A stretch of DNA of 64,000 nt from Clostridia bacterium (GCA_900759475.1 CAAEVK010000012.1:62001-126000), one strand, 5' to 3'. Shown: positions 19,238-31,283, numbered from the stretch's first letter. The notes: a model not told the origin generated them from the letters alone. Made by a program: numbers and translations.

Positions 19238-20216
19238 ATGAAAAAATTAGCAATTGTAGGTGCTACTGGTTTGGTTGGTAAAACTGTTTTAAAAGTATTA
19301 GAAGAAAGGAATTTGCCTGATTTACAATATACTTTTTTTGCATCCAGTCGATCTTCTGGTAAAAAAATAAAATTTATGAATACAGATTATATTGTTCGAG
19401 AATTAAAGGAAATTTCTTTTAACGAACGGTTTTGATTTTGCTATTTTTTGTGCTGGTGGAGAAATTTCTCAAAAATTTGCTCCTATCGCTGTAAAAAAAG
19501 AATGTATTGTTATTGATAACAGTAGTGTTTTTCGAATGGATAATACTGTACCACTTGTTGTTCCAGAAGTAAATTCTATTGATATACTAACACATAGTGG
19601 TATTATTGCAAATCCTAATTGTTCTACTATTCAGGCTGTAGTTGCCTTAAAACCATTGGATAACACTTATAAAATCAGAAGAATCGTTTATTCTACTTAT
19701 CAATCTGTTTCTGGTGCTGGTCAAGCAGGTTTAAATGAATTAATCAATACAACCATTGGATTAACTCCACAAAAATTTTCTCATCCCATTTTTAATAACT
19801 GCTTACCTCAAATTGATATTCCAAGTGACAATGGGTATTATAAAGAAGAAATAAAACTAATACAAGAAACACAAAAAATATTGCATAACCCTAATTTAAA
19901 AGTAACTGCAACTGCTGTTAGAGTACCAATTATGAATTGCCATTGTGAAGCTGTTAATATAGAATTTGAAAAAAACTTTGATTTAAAAGAGTTAATAAAA
20001 ATTTTAAAAAATTCCGAAGGAATTATTGTAGTAGATGATTTTGAAAATAATGTTTATCCTATTCCTACAGAAATAACAGGAAAGGATTCTGTTTTTATTG
20101 GAAGAATTCGCAGAGATTTTAGTGTTCCATTTGGTATTAATTTATGGATTGTAGCAGACAATATTCGAAAAGGTGCTGCTACCAATGCTATTCAAATCCT
20201 AGAATATTTGTTGTAA
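19238..20216 (+). CDS. asd: aspartate-semialdehyde dehydrogenase, read through a CGG +1 shift
   Basis: NADPH enzyme of the aspartate pathway (lysine/DAP, threonine, methionine). NADP loop VGATGLVGKTVL, then the break at CGG 19427-19429; the shifted frame reads NEGFDFAIFCAGGE and continues with catalytic Cys in NPNCSTIQ and VSGAGQAGL. 325 residues after reading CGGT as one Gly; length is a multiple of three after removing one base. ATG 19238 has GAGGTG nine bases upstream. Confidence 0.95.
19427..19429 (+). other. CGG +1 frameshift site 6 (asd)
   Basis: After GAA, codon 64. Zero frame stops at once (CGG TTT TGA). CGGT as Gly gives EGFDFAIF, matching the family's EGxDIA pattern. Confidence 0.95.
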
Positions 20217-20324
20217 TAATAAATATGAATTCTTTTACTAGATAATGTTATAACTATATTTTTTAATAAAATTTACATAATTTTTTCAAAAATAAGTATT
20301 CTTTCTAAATAGCTGATTTGTATT

Positions 20325-20422
20325 AGAACAATAATAGTATTTAAATCCATATATCAAATATGTTGGTTCAAGCTAGTTTCCATTCCATATTTTTATATTG
20401 ATTTAAATACTATTATTGTTCT
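20325..20422. repeat. 98-bp inverted repeat with 23-bp perfect arms
   Basis: Arm 20325-20347 is the exact reverse complement of 20400-20422, around a 52-base spacer. It lies between convergent asd and the PPC-domain gene. No T-run follows either side directly, so it is not a simple terminator. Could be a MITE-like element or a structured RNA. Confidence 0.65.
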
Positions 20423-20447
20423 TGTAGAAATCATAAATTATAGTATA

Positions 20448-20867
20448 TTAAATGTTCAATAAATTAAGTCCTATTTCTTCGTCAAATCTTCTTCCTACTT
20501 CACCTGCTATTTTTCGAATAAAAATTTCTCCTGTTGCAGATATGTTAGCTCTTACTAAATGTCCTCCCTTTACTTGATTGCTTGCATCACTAAAATTAAT
20601 ATGCAAATGTAAATATGTTTCTTTTTCTTTTGTTGTTGCATTTCCTATTAATGAAGTAATCTCAAACATTCCCTCTATTACTTCGGTTCTGTATTCTTTT
20701 GTATTTACATTAAATAACCCTATTTCAACTAAATTAGCTGCTCCTAATCCTGTTATTTCTGCTAGTAGAATTTTTTCTTCTTTACACAATTTTTTTATAC
20801 TTTCTACTACTTCTTCATTTTTCTCTAGTCTTAATACATAGGTATCTTCATAATTAATATATTTCAT
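20448..20867 (-). CDS. PPC (DUF296) domain protein
   Basis: 139 residues matching the plants-and-prokaryotes conserved (DUF296) fold: LAEITGLGAANLVEIGLF, LHLHINFSDASNQVKGGHLVRA with the conserved His cluster, and GEIFI. Forms trimers in known structures; function often DNA-binding or unknown. It ends before pyrG with a four-base gap and is likely co-transcribed with it. Confidence 0.88.
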   Translation of the reverse strand: MKYINYEDTYVLRLEKNEEVVESIKKLCKEEKILLAEITGLGAANLVEIGLFNVNTKEYRTEVIEGMFEITSLIGNATTKEKETYLHLHINFSDASNQVKGGHLVRANISATGEIFIRKIAGEVGRRFDEEIGLNLLNI

Positions 20868-20871
20868 AATT

Positions 20872-22506
<1,635 letters not shown>

Positions 22507-22536
22507 CTATTTTTTTATATGTATTAAAGAAAAAAT

Positions 22537-22578
22537 AGATTAAAAAATATTTCCTCAAAAGAGGTTTTTTTTTAATCT
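22537..22578. terminator. terminator between greA and pyrG
   Basis: AGATTAAAAA...CCTC-AAAA-GAGG...TTTTAATCT forms a long stem with T-runs in both directions, just downstream of greA on the minus strand. Confidence 0.7.
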
Positions 22579-22686
22579 ACTTTTTAATTTTATCGTCTTT
22601 ATTATTTTACAACATCATTTTTCAAATTTCAATCATTTCTGCTGTTTTTATATAATTAATTTGTTATAAAAATTCAGTATTAGTTA

Positions 22687-23163
22687 TTATTTCATAATTG
22701 ACAATACTTTATATCTCAGAATTCCTGCTGGAGCTACAACTTCTACTTCTTGGTTCTTCTTTGCTCCCATTAAAGCTATTCCAATTGGAGATTCGTTTGA
22801 TATTTTATTTTGTGATAAATCAACCTCTGTTGAACCAACAATTGTATACTCTAATTCATCATTATATTCTAAATCCAATAATTTTACTGTATTTCCTACT
22901 TGCACTGTTTTTGTGTCAATTTCAGATTCATCTATAATTCTGGCATGTCTTAATTTATTTTCTAATTCAACAATTTTTAATTCATTTTCAGCTTGTGCGT
23001 TTTTTGCTTCGTCATATTCTGAATTTTCAGATAAATCTCCAAATCCTAATGCTACTTTAATACGTTCAGCAATTTCAGCTCTTTTTTCTGTTCTTAAATT
23101 TTCTAATTCCTTTTCTAAATTATCATAACCAGCTTGTGTTAATAATATTTCTTTTTCTTCCAT
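22687..23163 (-). CDS. greA: transcription elongation factor GreA
   Basis: 158 residues. N-terminal coiled coil with LSENSEYDEAKNAQ holding the acidic tip (D/E pair), and C-terminal FKBP-like domain ending VAPAGILRYKVLSI. Rescues backtracked RNA polymerase. Length and motifs are typical. Monocistronic with its own terminator. Confidence 0.97.
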   Translation of the reverse strand: MEEKEILLTQAGYDNLEKELENLRTEKRAEIAERIKVALGFGDLSENSEYDEAKNAQAENELKIVELENKLRHARIIDESEIDTKTVQVGNTVKLLDLEYNDELEYTIVGSTEVDLSQNKISNESPIGIALMGAKKNQEVEVVAPAGILRYKVLSIMK

Positions 23164-23304
23164 TTTGTCTACCTCCCAGTATATATAGAAAAAGGCTTCC
23201 TTAACAGGATTCCCCTTTCTTTACTCTTTATTTTTTAAGCATTGTTTGCTTTTCTTACTAATATTAGTTGAATATTTTGATTTTGTCAAGTATTGTATAT
23301 GAAT

Positions 23305-24129
23305 TTATTGTGAAATTTTGTATTCTCGGTTTTGTATTATTCCATTCTTTCCCATGAGATAATCTATTTGGCTTTTATTTTCTTTTATTTTAGTTAAAAT
23401 ATTATCATAATTATCTTTACCATATAAAATACTTTCGTATAAAATATTATGGTCAAATTCTTCTAACATATGATATTGTTCAAAAATTTCTATATATTCT
23501 TTTGGTAATCTAATCTTATAATTAATAATATTTACTCCTGAAAATTTTTTAGAATATATTTTAATTTCTTCGTTAATATTTAGTATTATAGCTTTATAAG
23601 GTAAATTATATTGATTAACTTCTTCTTCTGTAAAGTCTAAATTAATAATAATATTAGATTTTTTTAGTGCTTTTTTCTTATTATTCGTAATTGTTATCAT
23701 TATTCCTAATTTACTATATAAATATTCCTCTATTGGTTTAAATTGATTAAAATGATTTGTTATTATATTCATGTGTTTTACTTTTTGTGACAATTGAATA
23801 ATATTTTTTAAATTTGTTTCTGAATTGTCATTTGTCATTATTGCAATTTCTTGTTCTTGTATAGGAACTTTTTGTTGATTTACAATATAATTAAGAGATG
23901 CCTCTAATAAATAATTCCATAACCATTTTCCATCTAGTATATTGGTATTTTTTTGATACAATTGATTTTTAAATTCTTCTATTTGATATAATTCTTTTGA
24001 TAAAACTACGTTTGTTCTTGGAATTTGAATAAGATGTTTAGTTATTTTTTTTAGTTTTTTATAATTTTGTTTTTTCTCAAATGGTAGTATCAATAGTGTA
24101 TCTTTTCCGTATTTTCTTTTCTGCAACAA
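23305..24129 (-). CDS. unrecognised protein, 274 residues
   Basis: I do not recognise the family. No signal peptide or membrane helix. Secondary-structure pattern suggests an alpha/beta domain: IPRTNVVLSKELYQIEEF near the N-terminus, ILDGKWLWNYLLEA, EIAIMTNDNSE, NIIINLDFTEEEVNQYNLPYKAIILN. The C-terminal 80 residues look helical. TTG at 24129 is the likeliest start, with only weak ribosome-site support; a stop lies a few codons upstream. Composition is as AT-rich as its neighbours, so it appears native. Located between greA and a foreign-looking gene. Confidence 0.6.
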   Translation of the reverse strand: MLQKRKYGKDTLLILPFEKKQNYKKLKKITKHLIQIPRTNVVLSKELYQIEEFKNQLYQKNTNILDGKWLWNYLLEASLNYIVNQQKVPIQEQEIAIMTNDNSETNLKNIIQLSQKVKHMNIITNHFNQFKPIEEYLYSKLGIMITITNNKKKALKKSNIIINLDFTEEEVNQYNLPYKAIILNINEEIKIYSKKFSGVNIINYKIRLPKEYIEIFEQYHMLEEFDHNILYESILYGKDNYDNILTKIKENKSQIDYLMGKNGIIQNREYKISQ

Positions 24130-24427
24130 TAGTAAAAACTTTTTTAATTATATAAATAAAATGGTTTTTTGCAATTTCATTTTCATAGTTTACGTTTTTT
24201 ATATAAATCATTTGTATTTACCTCCCACAGTTTGTACATTATATGGAAGTAAATTCTGTTTTATTACTATTTATAATTCTTTTATTTAAAAACAGTTTAT
24301 ACAAAATAATATTTCAGACAAAAGTTAGTTTTCAGTAATATAAAAAAATAATATATTTTATATGTTCTTAAATATTAAAATAAAAACTCTTTCATTTTTT
24401 CATTTGATATCATATATATTTTACAAT

Positions 24428-24456
24428 TTGACATATTACTTAAATTATGATAAAAT
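24428..24456 (+). promoter_or_regulatory. sigma-A promoter for the 24543 gene
   Basis: TTGACA and TAAAAT separated by exactly 17 bases. A small perfect hairpin (24467-24480, ACACCAATTGGTGT) followed by six Ts lies directly downstream and could attenuate transcription. The rest of the 24130-24542 gap holds nothing recognisable. Confidence 0.75.
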
Positions 24457-24542
24457 AATTATATTCACACCAATTGGTGTTTTTTATATAGTCCCCTTTT
24501 TTAGCAACCTATGTACAAAACAAATTTGAAGGAGGATTAACA

Positions 24543-25313
24543 GTGGGTATCTTAAAAAAACTGTTTCTTGTTATCTTCGTTGCTCTTATTGTGCTTGTAA
24601 ATGGGCTGGCATCTGCTTCAAGCATTTCTGTTGGTGGCAATATTATTGTTAATGGTAGTATCTATAACAATAGTGTTGTTCAAAGTATCGACATCAATCA
24701 AACAGTAGATATTTCGAACTACAAGGGAATTCAAAATATCTATGTAGAGCAACTTTATGGAAGTGTAGAATTCCGGGAAAGCACATGTAACAATATTCGG
24801 TTGGTTTTGAAAGGTTCTTCTTCATGCCAATTGTATATTGACACATATGTAGCAGAAGATTATCTGGAAGTCTGTGTAAGTACTGAAAAACAAAACTTCA
24901 GTTTTGATGGAACATTATACATATATGTTCCATCTGACTTAAAACCATCTGTTGATTTGATTACTGTTAGTGGTGATGTTTTATTGCATGATGAAAATAT
25001 GGAATTTTCTTCATTGGGATTCCAATCAACATCCGGAAATGTCGAAATTCATAGTGCATTTCAATCATGCATAGTTGAAACAGTTTCTGGAAATATTAAT
25101 TTGGCACCTTGTGTTCAAAAGAATGTGCAAATTGTTGCATATTCTATCAGTGGGGATATTTCTATTGAGCTAACTTCGTTTGGCAACTCTGTTTTTAAAT
25201 GCCAAACTATTTCTGGAAACATTGTCAACAATTATACCACTTCTAGCAGTGATAATGGATTTACTGCAGAAGTCACCGCATCTACCGTCAGTGGAAACGT
25301 ATTAATCAGGTAA
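24543..25313 (+). CDS. exported beta-repeat protein (DUF4097-like) that uses CGG as Arg
   Basis: 256 residues from a GTG start with GGAGGA upstream. Signal peptide about 1-26 (LFLVIFVALIVLVNGLASA), then beta-strand repeats with recurring SGN/SGD turns (TVSGDVLLH, STSGNVEIH, TVSGNINL, SISGDISIE, TISGNIV, TVSGNVLI) as in DUF4097-type adhesins. It looks less AT-rich than the neighbours. CGG occurs in frame at 24774-24776 and 24798-24800 and the frame stays open, so here it would mean Arg. Under the shift rule seen elsewhere, translation would end about a dozen codons after the first CGG. Probably a recent arrival. Confidence 0.78.
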   Translation: MGILKKLFLVIFVALIVLVNGLASASSISVGGNIIVNGSIYNNSVVQSIDINQTVDISNYKGIQNIYVEQLYGSVEFRESTCNNIRLVLKGSSSCQLYIDTYVAEDYLEVCVSTEKQNFSFDGTLYIYVPSDLKPSVDLITVSGDVLLHDENMEFSSLGFQSTSGNVEIHSAFQSCIVETVSGNINLAPCVQKNVQIVAYSISGDISIELTSFGNSVFKCQTISGNIVNNYTTSSSDNGFTAEVTASTVSGNVLIR

Positions 25314-25317
25314 CCCC

Positions 25318-25362
25318 AAAAAGCAAGCCATTCTTCTTTTTAGATGAACGGCTTGCTTTTTT
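25318..25362 (+). terminator. terminator of the 24543 gene
   Basis: AAAAAGCAAGCC arm pairs with GGCTTGCTTTTT, followed by Ts; it also faces the end of dnaE on the other strand. Confidence 0.85.
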
Positions 25363-25365
25363 ATA

Positions 25366-28300
25366 TTATATATCTAAAATTTTAACTCTATTTTTTCCAA
25401 CAATCTCTTCTAATTCTTCTAAAGTTTCGTTATTTATTTTTATTCCACCAGCAGGTTTTAAATCTTGTCCACTTTTTATTTGAATAGCAATATTATTCTT
25501 TTCTCCTGAAAAAAATTTTATAAAGCCTCTTAATCTGTCTTTTGTTTCTTCTGTTAAATCTGTTATATTAATATGTAATATTTTTTTTGTTTGTTTTGTA
25601 AATTCAGTAATGTTATTTGCAACTATTTTAGGTTCATCATCTTCTCTAATAGATAATCTTCCTTCTACTTTTACAATTGCATCTTCTATTAAAATTTCAT
25701 TTGTCCTTTGATAGCAACTATCAAACACAATAATTTCACATCCACCATACAAGTCCTCTATTCCTATAAATGCCATAATAGTATTATTTTTTGTATATTT
25801 CTTTTTTACAGAATTAATAATTCCAATATAGGTTACATTCTGCCCATCTTTTAAATTTTCTTCTTCTATATGATGCATTTGTAAAGATGTGATATTAGCA
25901 GAAGATAATATAGACTCTCTTAAAGGTTCTAGTGGATGTCCAGATATGTAAATTCCTAACATTTCTTTTTCCATAAAAAGTAATTCTTTTGTTGGGAATT
26001 CTGGTTCAGTTTTATAACAATATTTTATTTCCTCTATGTTTGATTGGGCATTATCCAATTCAAACATACTTACCTGTCCTTTTAGACTTTTTTTCTCGAA
26101 ATTAATAATTGTGTCTATAATTGTTTCAAAAGATTTCATCAAGGTAGCTCTTGTTTGCTCAAATTGGTCAAAGCACCCCGCTTTAATTAATGATTCTATA
26201 CATTTTTTATTAACCGCTTCTCCATTTATTCTTTCACAAAAATCTGTAAAACTATGGTATTTTCCATTTTTTTCTCTTTCTAGAACAATAGCATCTACTG
26301 CTGCAATTCCAACATTTTTAATACTACCTAATCCAAATCTAATTTTATTGTTACTTACAGTAAATTTAGTAGCACTTTGATTAATATCTGGCTTTAGTAT
26401 TTCAATTCCTAATTTTTTACATTCGTCAATATATTCTGGTACTTTGTCTAAATTGCCTAAAAAACTATTTAATGTTGCTGCCATAAATTCTTCTGGATAA
26501 TAGGATTTTAAGTAAGCTGTTTGGTAAGAAACAACTGCATATGCTGCTGCATGAGATTTATTAAATGCATATTTTGCAAATTCTGCCATTTCATCAAATA
26601 TTTTATTGGCAGATGCTTCATCAATTCCATTTCTAATGCAACCTGGAATAATAATGTTTCCATTTTCATCGGTTTGTCCATGGATAAAATATTCTCTTTC
26701 TTTAGCCATAATATCTAACTTTTTCTTTCCCATAGCTCTTCTTACTAAATCTGCACGTCCTAAAGAATATCCTGCTAATTCTCTTACAATCTGCATAACT
26801 TGTTCTTGGTATACCATGCAACCATAAGTAACATGCAAAATGGGTTCTAATGCTGGATGTGTATATTCAATATTATCTGGATGTAATTTATTTCTAATAT
26901 ATCTAGGGATTTGATCCATGGGACCTGGACGATATAAAGATACCCCTGCAATAATGTCTTCCAAACAATCTGGTTTTAGTTCTTTCATAAAGTTTGTCAT
27001 TCCTTGACTTTCGAATTGAAAAATACCAGAAGAATCACCATTTGCCCATAATTTGTATACTTTAGAATCATTCATGTCTTTGTCAAATTCAACATGAATT
27101 CCTCTATTTTCTTTTACTAATTTTTTAGCATCTGCAATAACAGTTAAAGTTCTTAGCCCTAAAAAGTCCATTTTTAATAGCCCGTAATTCTTCTAATGTG
27201 GTCATAATAAATTGAGTTGATATGTTTCCATCTCTTACATATAAAGGAACATAGTCTACAACAGGATCTTTTGTAATAACAACTCCACAAGCATGCGTAG
27301 ATGCCTGCCTAGGAAGCCCCTCTAAAGCAATTGCAATATTTAATAAGTTTCTAATATTTTCATCATCTTCATAAAGTTCTTTTAATTCTATATTTTGCTC
27401 CATTGCTTTTTTTATAGTAATGTGTAGCTCATTTGGTATCATTTTTGCTAATTTATCTGCTTCTGCATATGGAAAGTCTAATGTTCTTGCCACATCTCTT
27501 ATTACCATTCTGGCTGACATGGTTCCAAAAGTAATAATTTGTGAAACATGATCTTTTCCATATTTTCTAGCCACATAATCTAATACTTCTTGCCTTCGTT
27601 CATAACAAAAATCTACATCAAAGTCTGGCATGCTAATTCTTTCCGGATTTAAAAATCTTTCAAAAAGCAAATTATATTTAATAGGGTCTATGTCTGTAAT
27701 TTCAATGGCATAAGCAACAATTGAACCAGCACCAGAACCACGTCCTGGACCTACTGGTATTCCATTTTCTTTGGCATAATGAATAAAGTCCCATACAATT
27801 AAGAAATAGTCTACATATCCCATTTTTTGGATAACACCCATTTCATATTCTACTCTGTCTTTTATTTCTTGAGATATATTTTCTCCATATCTTTTTTGAA
27901 TTCCATCATCACACAATTTTTTAAAATAGTCATAATGAGTTGCATATTCTGCTGGCACTTCATAATTGGGCAATATTGTATGTCCAAATTCAAATTCCAC
28001 ATTGCACTTTTGAGCAATTTTTACTGTGTTTTCTAGTGCTTCTGGAATATTAGGTAGAAAAGCTTGTATTTCTTCTGGGCTTTTTAAATAAAAGTCATCT
28101 GTTTCAAAACGCATTCTGTCTGGATCAGACATTTTCTTTGCGGTTTGCACACAAAGTAATACCTCATGATTATAGGCATCTTCTTTCTTTAAATAGTGTG
28201 AATCGTTTGTAATAACAAGTGGTATATTTAATTTTTGACTTAGTTGTACAAGTTTTTGATTAACAAGTGCTTGTTCTTTTAAATAATTAGCTTGTAATTC

Positions 28301-28816
28301 TAAATAATAGTCTTCCCCAAATAGATTTTTATGCCATAAAGCAATGCGTTCTGCTTCCTCGTTGTTTTCTTTTAAAAGAGCAGTTGCTAAACTTCCTCCT
28401 AGACAAGCACTGCAGCAAATTAATCCTTCATGGTATTTTTCTAAAATTTCTAAATCTATACGTGGTTTGTAATAAAACCCTTCTGTAAAACCAAGTGATA
28501 CTAATTTACTTAAATTTTTATATCCTTCATTGTTTTTTGCTAATAGTATTAAATGATAGTACTGATTGTCTAGCTTTGGATCTTTATCGAACCTTGTACG
28601 TGGTGCAACATAAACTTCGCAACCAATAATTGGCTTAATTCCTTCCTTTTTACAAGCTTTATAAAAATCAATTACTCCATACATAACACCATGGTCTGTC
28701 AGTGCAATTGCATTCATTCCTAATTCCTTTGCTCTTACTGGTAAATCTTTTATACGATTTGCCCCATCTAATAAGCTATATTCACTGTGAACGTGTAAAT
28801 GTACAAAATTTGGCAT
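25366..28816 (-). CDS. dnaE: DNA polymerase III alpha subunit DnaE, read through a CGG +1 shift
   Basis: Replicative polymerase subunit. PHP domain at the N-terminus (FVHLHVHSEYSLLDGANR, LTDHGVMYG), catalytic palm with GPGRGSGAGS and PDFDVDFCYERR, then the break at CGG 27182-27184. The shifted frame reads EELGLLKMDFLGLRTLT, an invariant DnaE segment, and goes on through the fingers (DSSGIFQFES), tandem HhH and OB-fold domains to DILDI. 1149 residues when CGGG is read as one Gly; removing one base gives a multiple of three. A truncated 548-residue product would be inactive, so the shift must be efficient if this is the main replicase. Confidence 0.96.
27182..27184 (-). other. CGG +1 frameshift site 7 (dnaE)
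   Basis: Codon 545, after TTA. Zero frame gives ELRAIKNGLF then stops; CGGG as Gly gives ELGLLKMDFLG, strongly conserved across DnaE. Confidence 0.96.
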
Positions 28817-29021
28817 ATTTTTCTCCTTAACAAACTTTTGTTTTATTTTATTACAAGATATAACTAAAAGTCAAGTTTATTTTCTATTTTTTGTTGAAAA
28901 AATAGTTAGTAGTAATTTTTTTCTATTAACTAAACCATTATCTAATACCAAAAAAGTATTATTAACTAGTTGCAAATTGGTAATTTTTATAGTAAACTAT
29001 TGGCTATAAGGAGATGTTAGT

Positions 29022-30299
29022 ATGATTGATATTAAATTAATTAGAGAAAATCCCGAATTGGTAAAAGAAAATATAAAAAAGAAATTTCAAGATAATAAAC
29101 TTTGTTTGGTAGATGAAGTACTCGCTTTAGACAAAGAAAATAGAAATGTAAAAGCATATGGCGATGAGCTTAGAATGAACCGAAACTCCCTTAGTTCTAC
29201 TATTGGTAATTTAATGCGTGAAGGAAAAAAGCAAGAAGCTGAAGATATTAAAATAAAGGTAAATGAAATTAATTTAAAATTAATAGAAAATGAAAAACAA
29301 GAGGTTGAATTATCAGAAAAAATTAAGCAAATTATGATGAAAATCCCAAATATTCTTCATGAATCTGTTCCAATTGGTAAAGACGACTCTGAAAATGTAG
29401 AAGTTCAAAAATATGGAGACCCCTTGGTTCCAGAATATGAAATTCCTTATCATACAGAAATAATGGAAAAGTTATCTGGTATTGATTTAGATTCTGCTCG
29501 TAGAGTTGCTGGGAATGGTTTTTATTATTTAATGGGAAATATAGCTAGACTTCACTCTGCTGTTATTTCTTATGCAAGAGATTTTATGATTCAAAAGGGC
29601 TTTATTTATTGTATTCCCCCTTTTATGATACGTTCTGATGTTGTTACAGGTGTTATGAGTTTTGAAGAAATGGATGCCATGATGTATAAAATTGAAGGAG
29701 AGGACTTATACTTAATTGGTACTAGCGAACATTCTATGATTGGTAAATTTAAAGACCAATTATTGCAAAAAAAAGACCTTCCTTATACTATGACTTCTTA
29801 TTCTCCTTGTTTTAGAAAAGAAAAAGGTGCTCACGGTATTGAAGAACGTGGTGTTTACCGTATTCACCAATTTGAAAAACAGGAAATGATTGTTGTATGT
29901 GAACCTCAAGACAGTTATACTTGGTATGACAAAATGTGGTCATATACAGTTGAGTTATTTAGAAGTTTAGATATTCCTGTTAGAACACTAGAATGTTGTA
30001 GTGGTGATTTAGCTGACTTGAAATCTAAAAGTGTAGATGTAGAAGCTTGGAGTCCTCGTCAAAAGAAATATTTTGAAGTTGGAAGCTGTTCTAATTTAAC
30101 AGATGCACAAAGTAGACGTCTTGGTATTCGTATTAAAAGTGAAAAAGGAAATTATTATGCTCATACGTTAAATAATACAGTTATTGCACCTCCTCGTATG
30201 TTAATAGCATTTTTAGAAAATAATTATAATGAAGATGGTAGTGTTCGTATTCCTGAAGTATTAAGACCTTATATGGGTGGACAAGCAATCATTAAATAA
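29022..30299 (+). CDS. serS: seryl-tRNA synthetase
   Basis: 425-residue class II synthetase. N-terminal long coiled-coil arm (about 25-105), then catalytic core with motif 2 (CFRKEKGAHGIEERGVYRIHQFEKQEM) and motif 3 (NNTVIAPPRMLIAFLEN). The start has AAGGAGATG spacing and family-typical MIDIKLIRENPE. No T-box core found upstream. ysxC follows on the same strand. Confidence 0.98.
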   Translation: MIDIKLIRENPELVKENIKKKFQDNKLCLVDEVLALDKENRNVKAYGDELRMNRNSLSSTIGNLMREGKKQEAEDIKIKVNEINLKLIENEKQEVELSEKIKQIMMKIPNILHESVPIGKDDSENVEVQKYGDPLVPEYEIPYHTEIMEKLSGIDLDSARRVAGNGFYYLMGNIARLHSAVISYARDFMIQKGFIYCIPPFMIRSDVVTGVMSFEEMDAMMYKIEGEDLYLIGTSEHSMIGKFKDQLLQKKDLPYTMTSYSPCFRKEKGAHGIEERGVYRIHQFEKQEMIVVCEPQDSYTWYDKMWSYTVELFRSLDIPVRTLECCSGDLADLKSKSVDVEAWSPRQKKYFEVGSCSNLTDAQSRRLGIRIKSEKGNYYAHTLNNTVIAPPRMLIAFLENNYNEDGSVRIPEVLRPYMGGQAIIK

Positions 30300-30338
30300 C
30301 ACATATTTTTTTATTTATAGGGACAGGAGGTAACTTAT

Positions 30339-30921
30339 ATGCTAATTAAAAATCCACAATTTGAAATTTCAGCAGTAAGTCCTAAACAATATCCTATTGG
30401 AAATTTACCTGAAATTGTTTTAGTTGGGAAGTCTAATGTTGGAAAATCCTCTTTTATTAACACTCTTATTAATCGAAAAAATCTAGCTAGAACCAGTAGC
30501 CAACCACGGAAAAACTCGTCAAATTAATTTTTATAATATGGACAATCAATTTTATTTTGTAGATTTGCCTGGTTATGGATATAGCAAAATGTCAAAAGAA
30601 GAGCAAATTAAATGTGGAAAATTTATTGAAGAATATTTGGAAATGCGACAAAATATTGCTTTAATTATTCTAGTATTAGACATTCGCCACACGCCTACAG
30701 TAAATGATAAAATAATGTATGATTATCTTATCCGTACTGGTAGACCATTGATTGCAGTTACCAATAAGGCTGATAAAATTGCAATTACCAAAGTAGAAGA
30801 ACAGGTTTCTCAAATTGCTCATTTTTTAAATCCCATGCATGATATTAGTTTTTATCCATTTTCTAGTGAAAGAAAAATTTATACAGATAATGTTTGGAAT
30901 AAAATAGAAGAATATGTTTAA
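30339..30921 (+). CDS. ysxC: ribosome-biogenesis GTPase YsxC/EngB, read through a CGG +1 shift
   Basis: GTPase needed for large-subunit assembly. G1 box [12 protein letters not shown] near residue 32, then [17 protein letters not shown] (switch I with invariant PGKT) only when CGG 30507-30509 is read with the +1 shift; zero frame stops five codons later. Downstream, G3 DLPGYGYSK and G4 TNKADK are present. 193 residues; length is a multiple of three after removing one base. Essential in Bacillus. Confidence 0.96.
30507..30509 (+). other. CGG +1 frameshift site 8 (ysxC, PGKT motif)
   Basis: Codon 57, after CCA. Zero frame SQPRKNSSN stop; CGGA as Gly gives [11 protein letters not shown], invariant in the family. 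Confidence 0.96.
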
Positions 30922-30950
30922 AAAAGGAGGGCAACAGCCCTCCTTTTTTA
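30921..30950. terminator. terminator shared by ysxC and the 30948 gene
   Basis: AAAAAAGGAGGGC-AACA-GCCCTCCTTTTTT, a GC-rich perfect stem with T-run in both directions between two convergent genes. Confidence 0.9.
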
Positions 30951-31160
30951 AGCATACATACTTCTGGGAATTTTGAAGCAGCGATACTTTAATTGGCTAA
31001 AGCCAAAACCACTGGTAATTTCTTTGGCTTTACCTTCCATCTTTGATATTGCCATTATGTTATCCCTCTGGATAATAACCAGTTCATCGTCAAGCGATAT
31101 GGTAGCCACTCCTGTTTTGCCCAACTTTTGGAATACCTTGTTCGCTTGTTCCATTGTCAT
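30948..31160 (-). CDS. small protein of the 30.9-31.6 kb foreign-looking island, 70 residues
   Basis: Starts MTMEQANKVFQKLGKTGV with GGGAGTGAG upstream; contains ISLDDELVIIQRDNIMAISKMEGKA, a beta-rich pattern, and ends PRSMYA. No family recognised. It looks less AT-rich than the native genes around it. It is transcribed from a perfect consensus promoter (31214-31242) divergently from the next gene. Nothing in it identifies a function. Confidence 0.6.
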   Translation of the reverse strand: MTMEQANKVFQKLGKTGVATISLDDELVIIQRDNIMAISKMEGKAKEITSGFGFSQLKYRCFKIPRSMYA

Positions 31161-31213
31161 GTTTTTCTCACTCCCAGATTTTATTTTTTACGCCATTGGC
31201 GTATATCAATTTT

Positions 31214-31242
31214 ATTATACTCTTTTTATATCTTTATGTCAA
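31214..31242 (-). promoter_or_regulatory. perfect consensus sigma-A promoter
   Basis: TTGACA (31242-31237), 17-base spacer and TATAAT (31219-31214) on the minus strand, serving the 30948-31160 gene. Confidence 0.85.
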
Positions 31243-31254
31243 ATTTCATCACTC

Positions 31255-31283
31255 TTGACTTTATGTACTATTTGTACTATAAT
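31255..31283 (+). promoter_or_regulatory. near-consensus sigma-A promoter, divergent
   Basis: TTGACT, 17-base spacer and TATAAT, serving the 31335 gene. The two promoters are back to back within 70 bases, so one bound regulator could control both. Confidence 0.85.
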
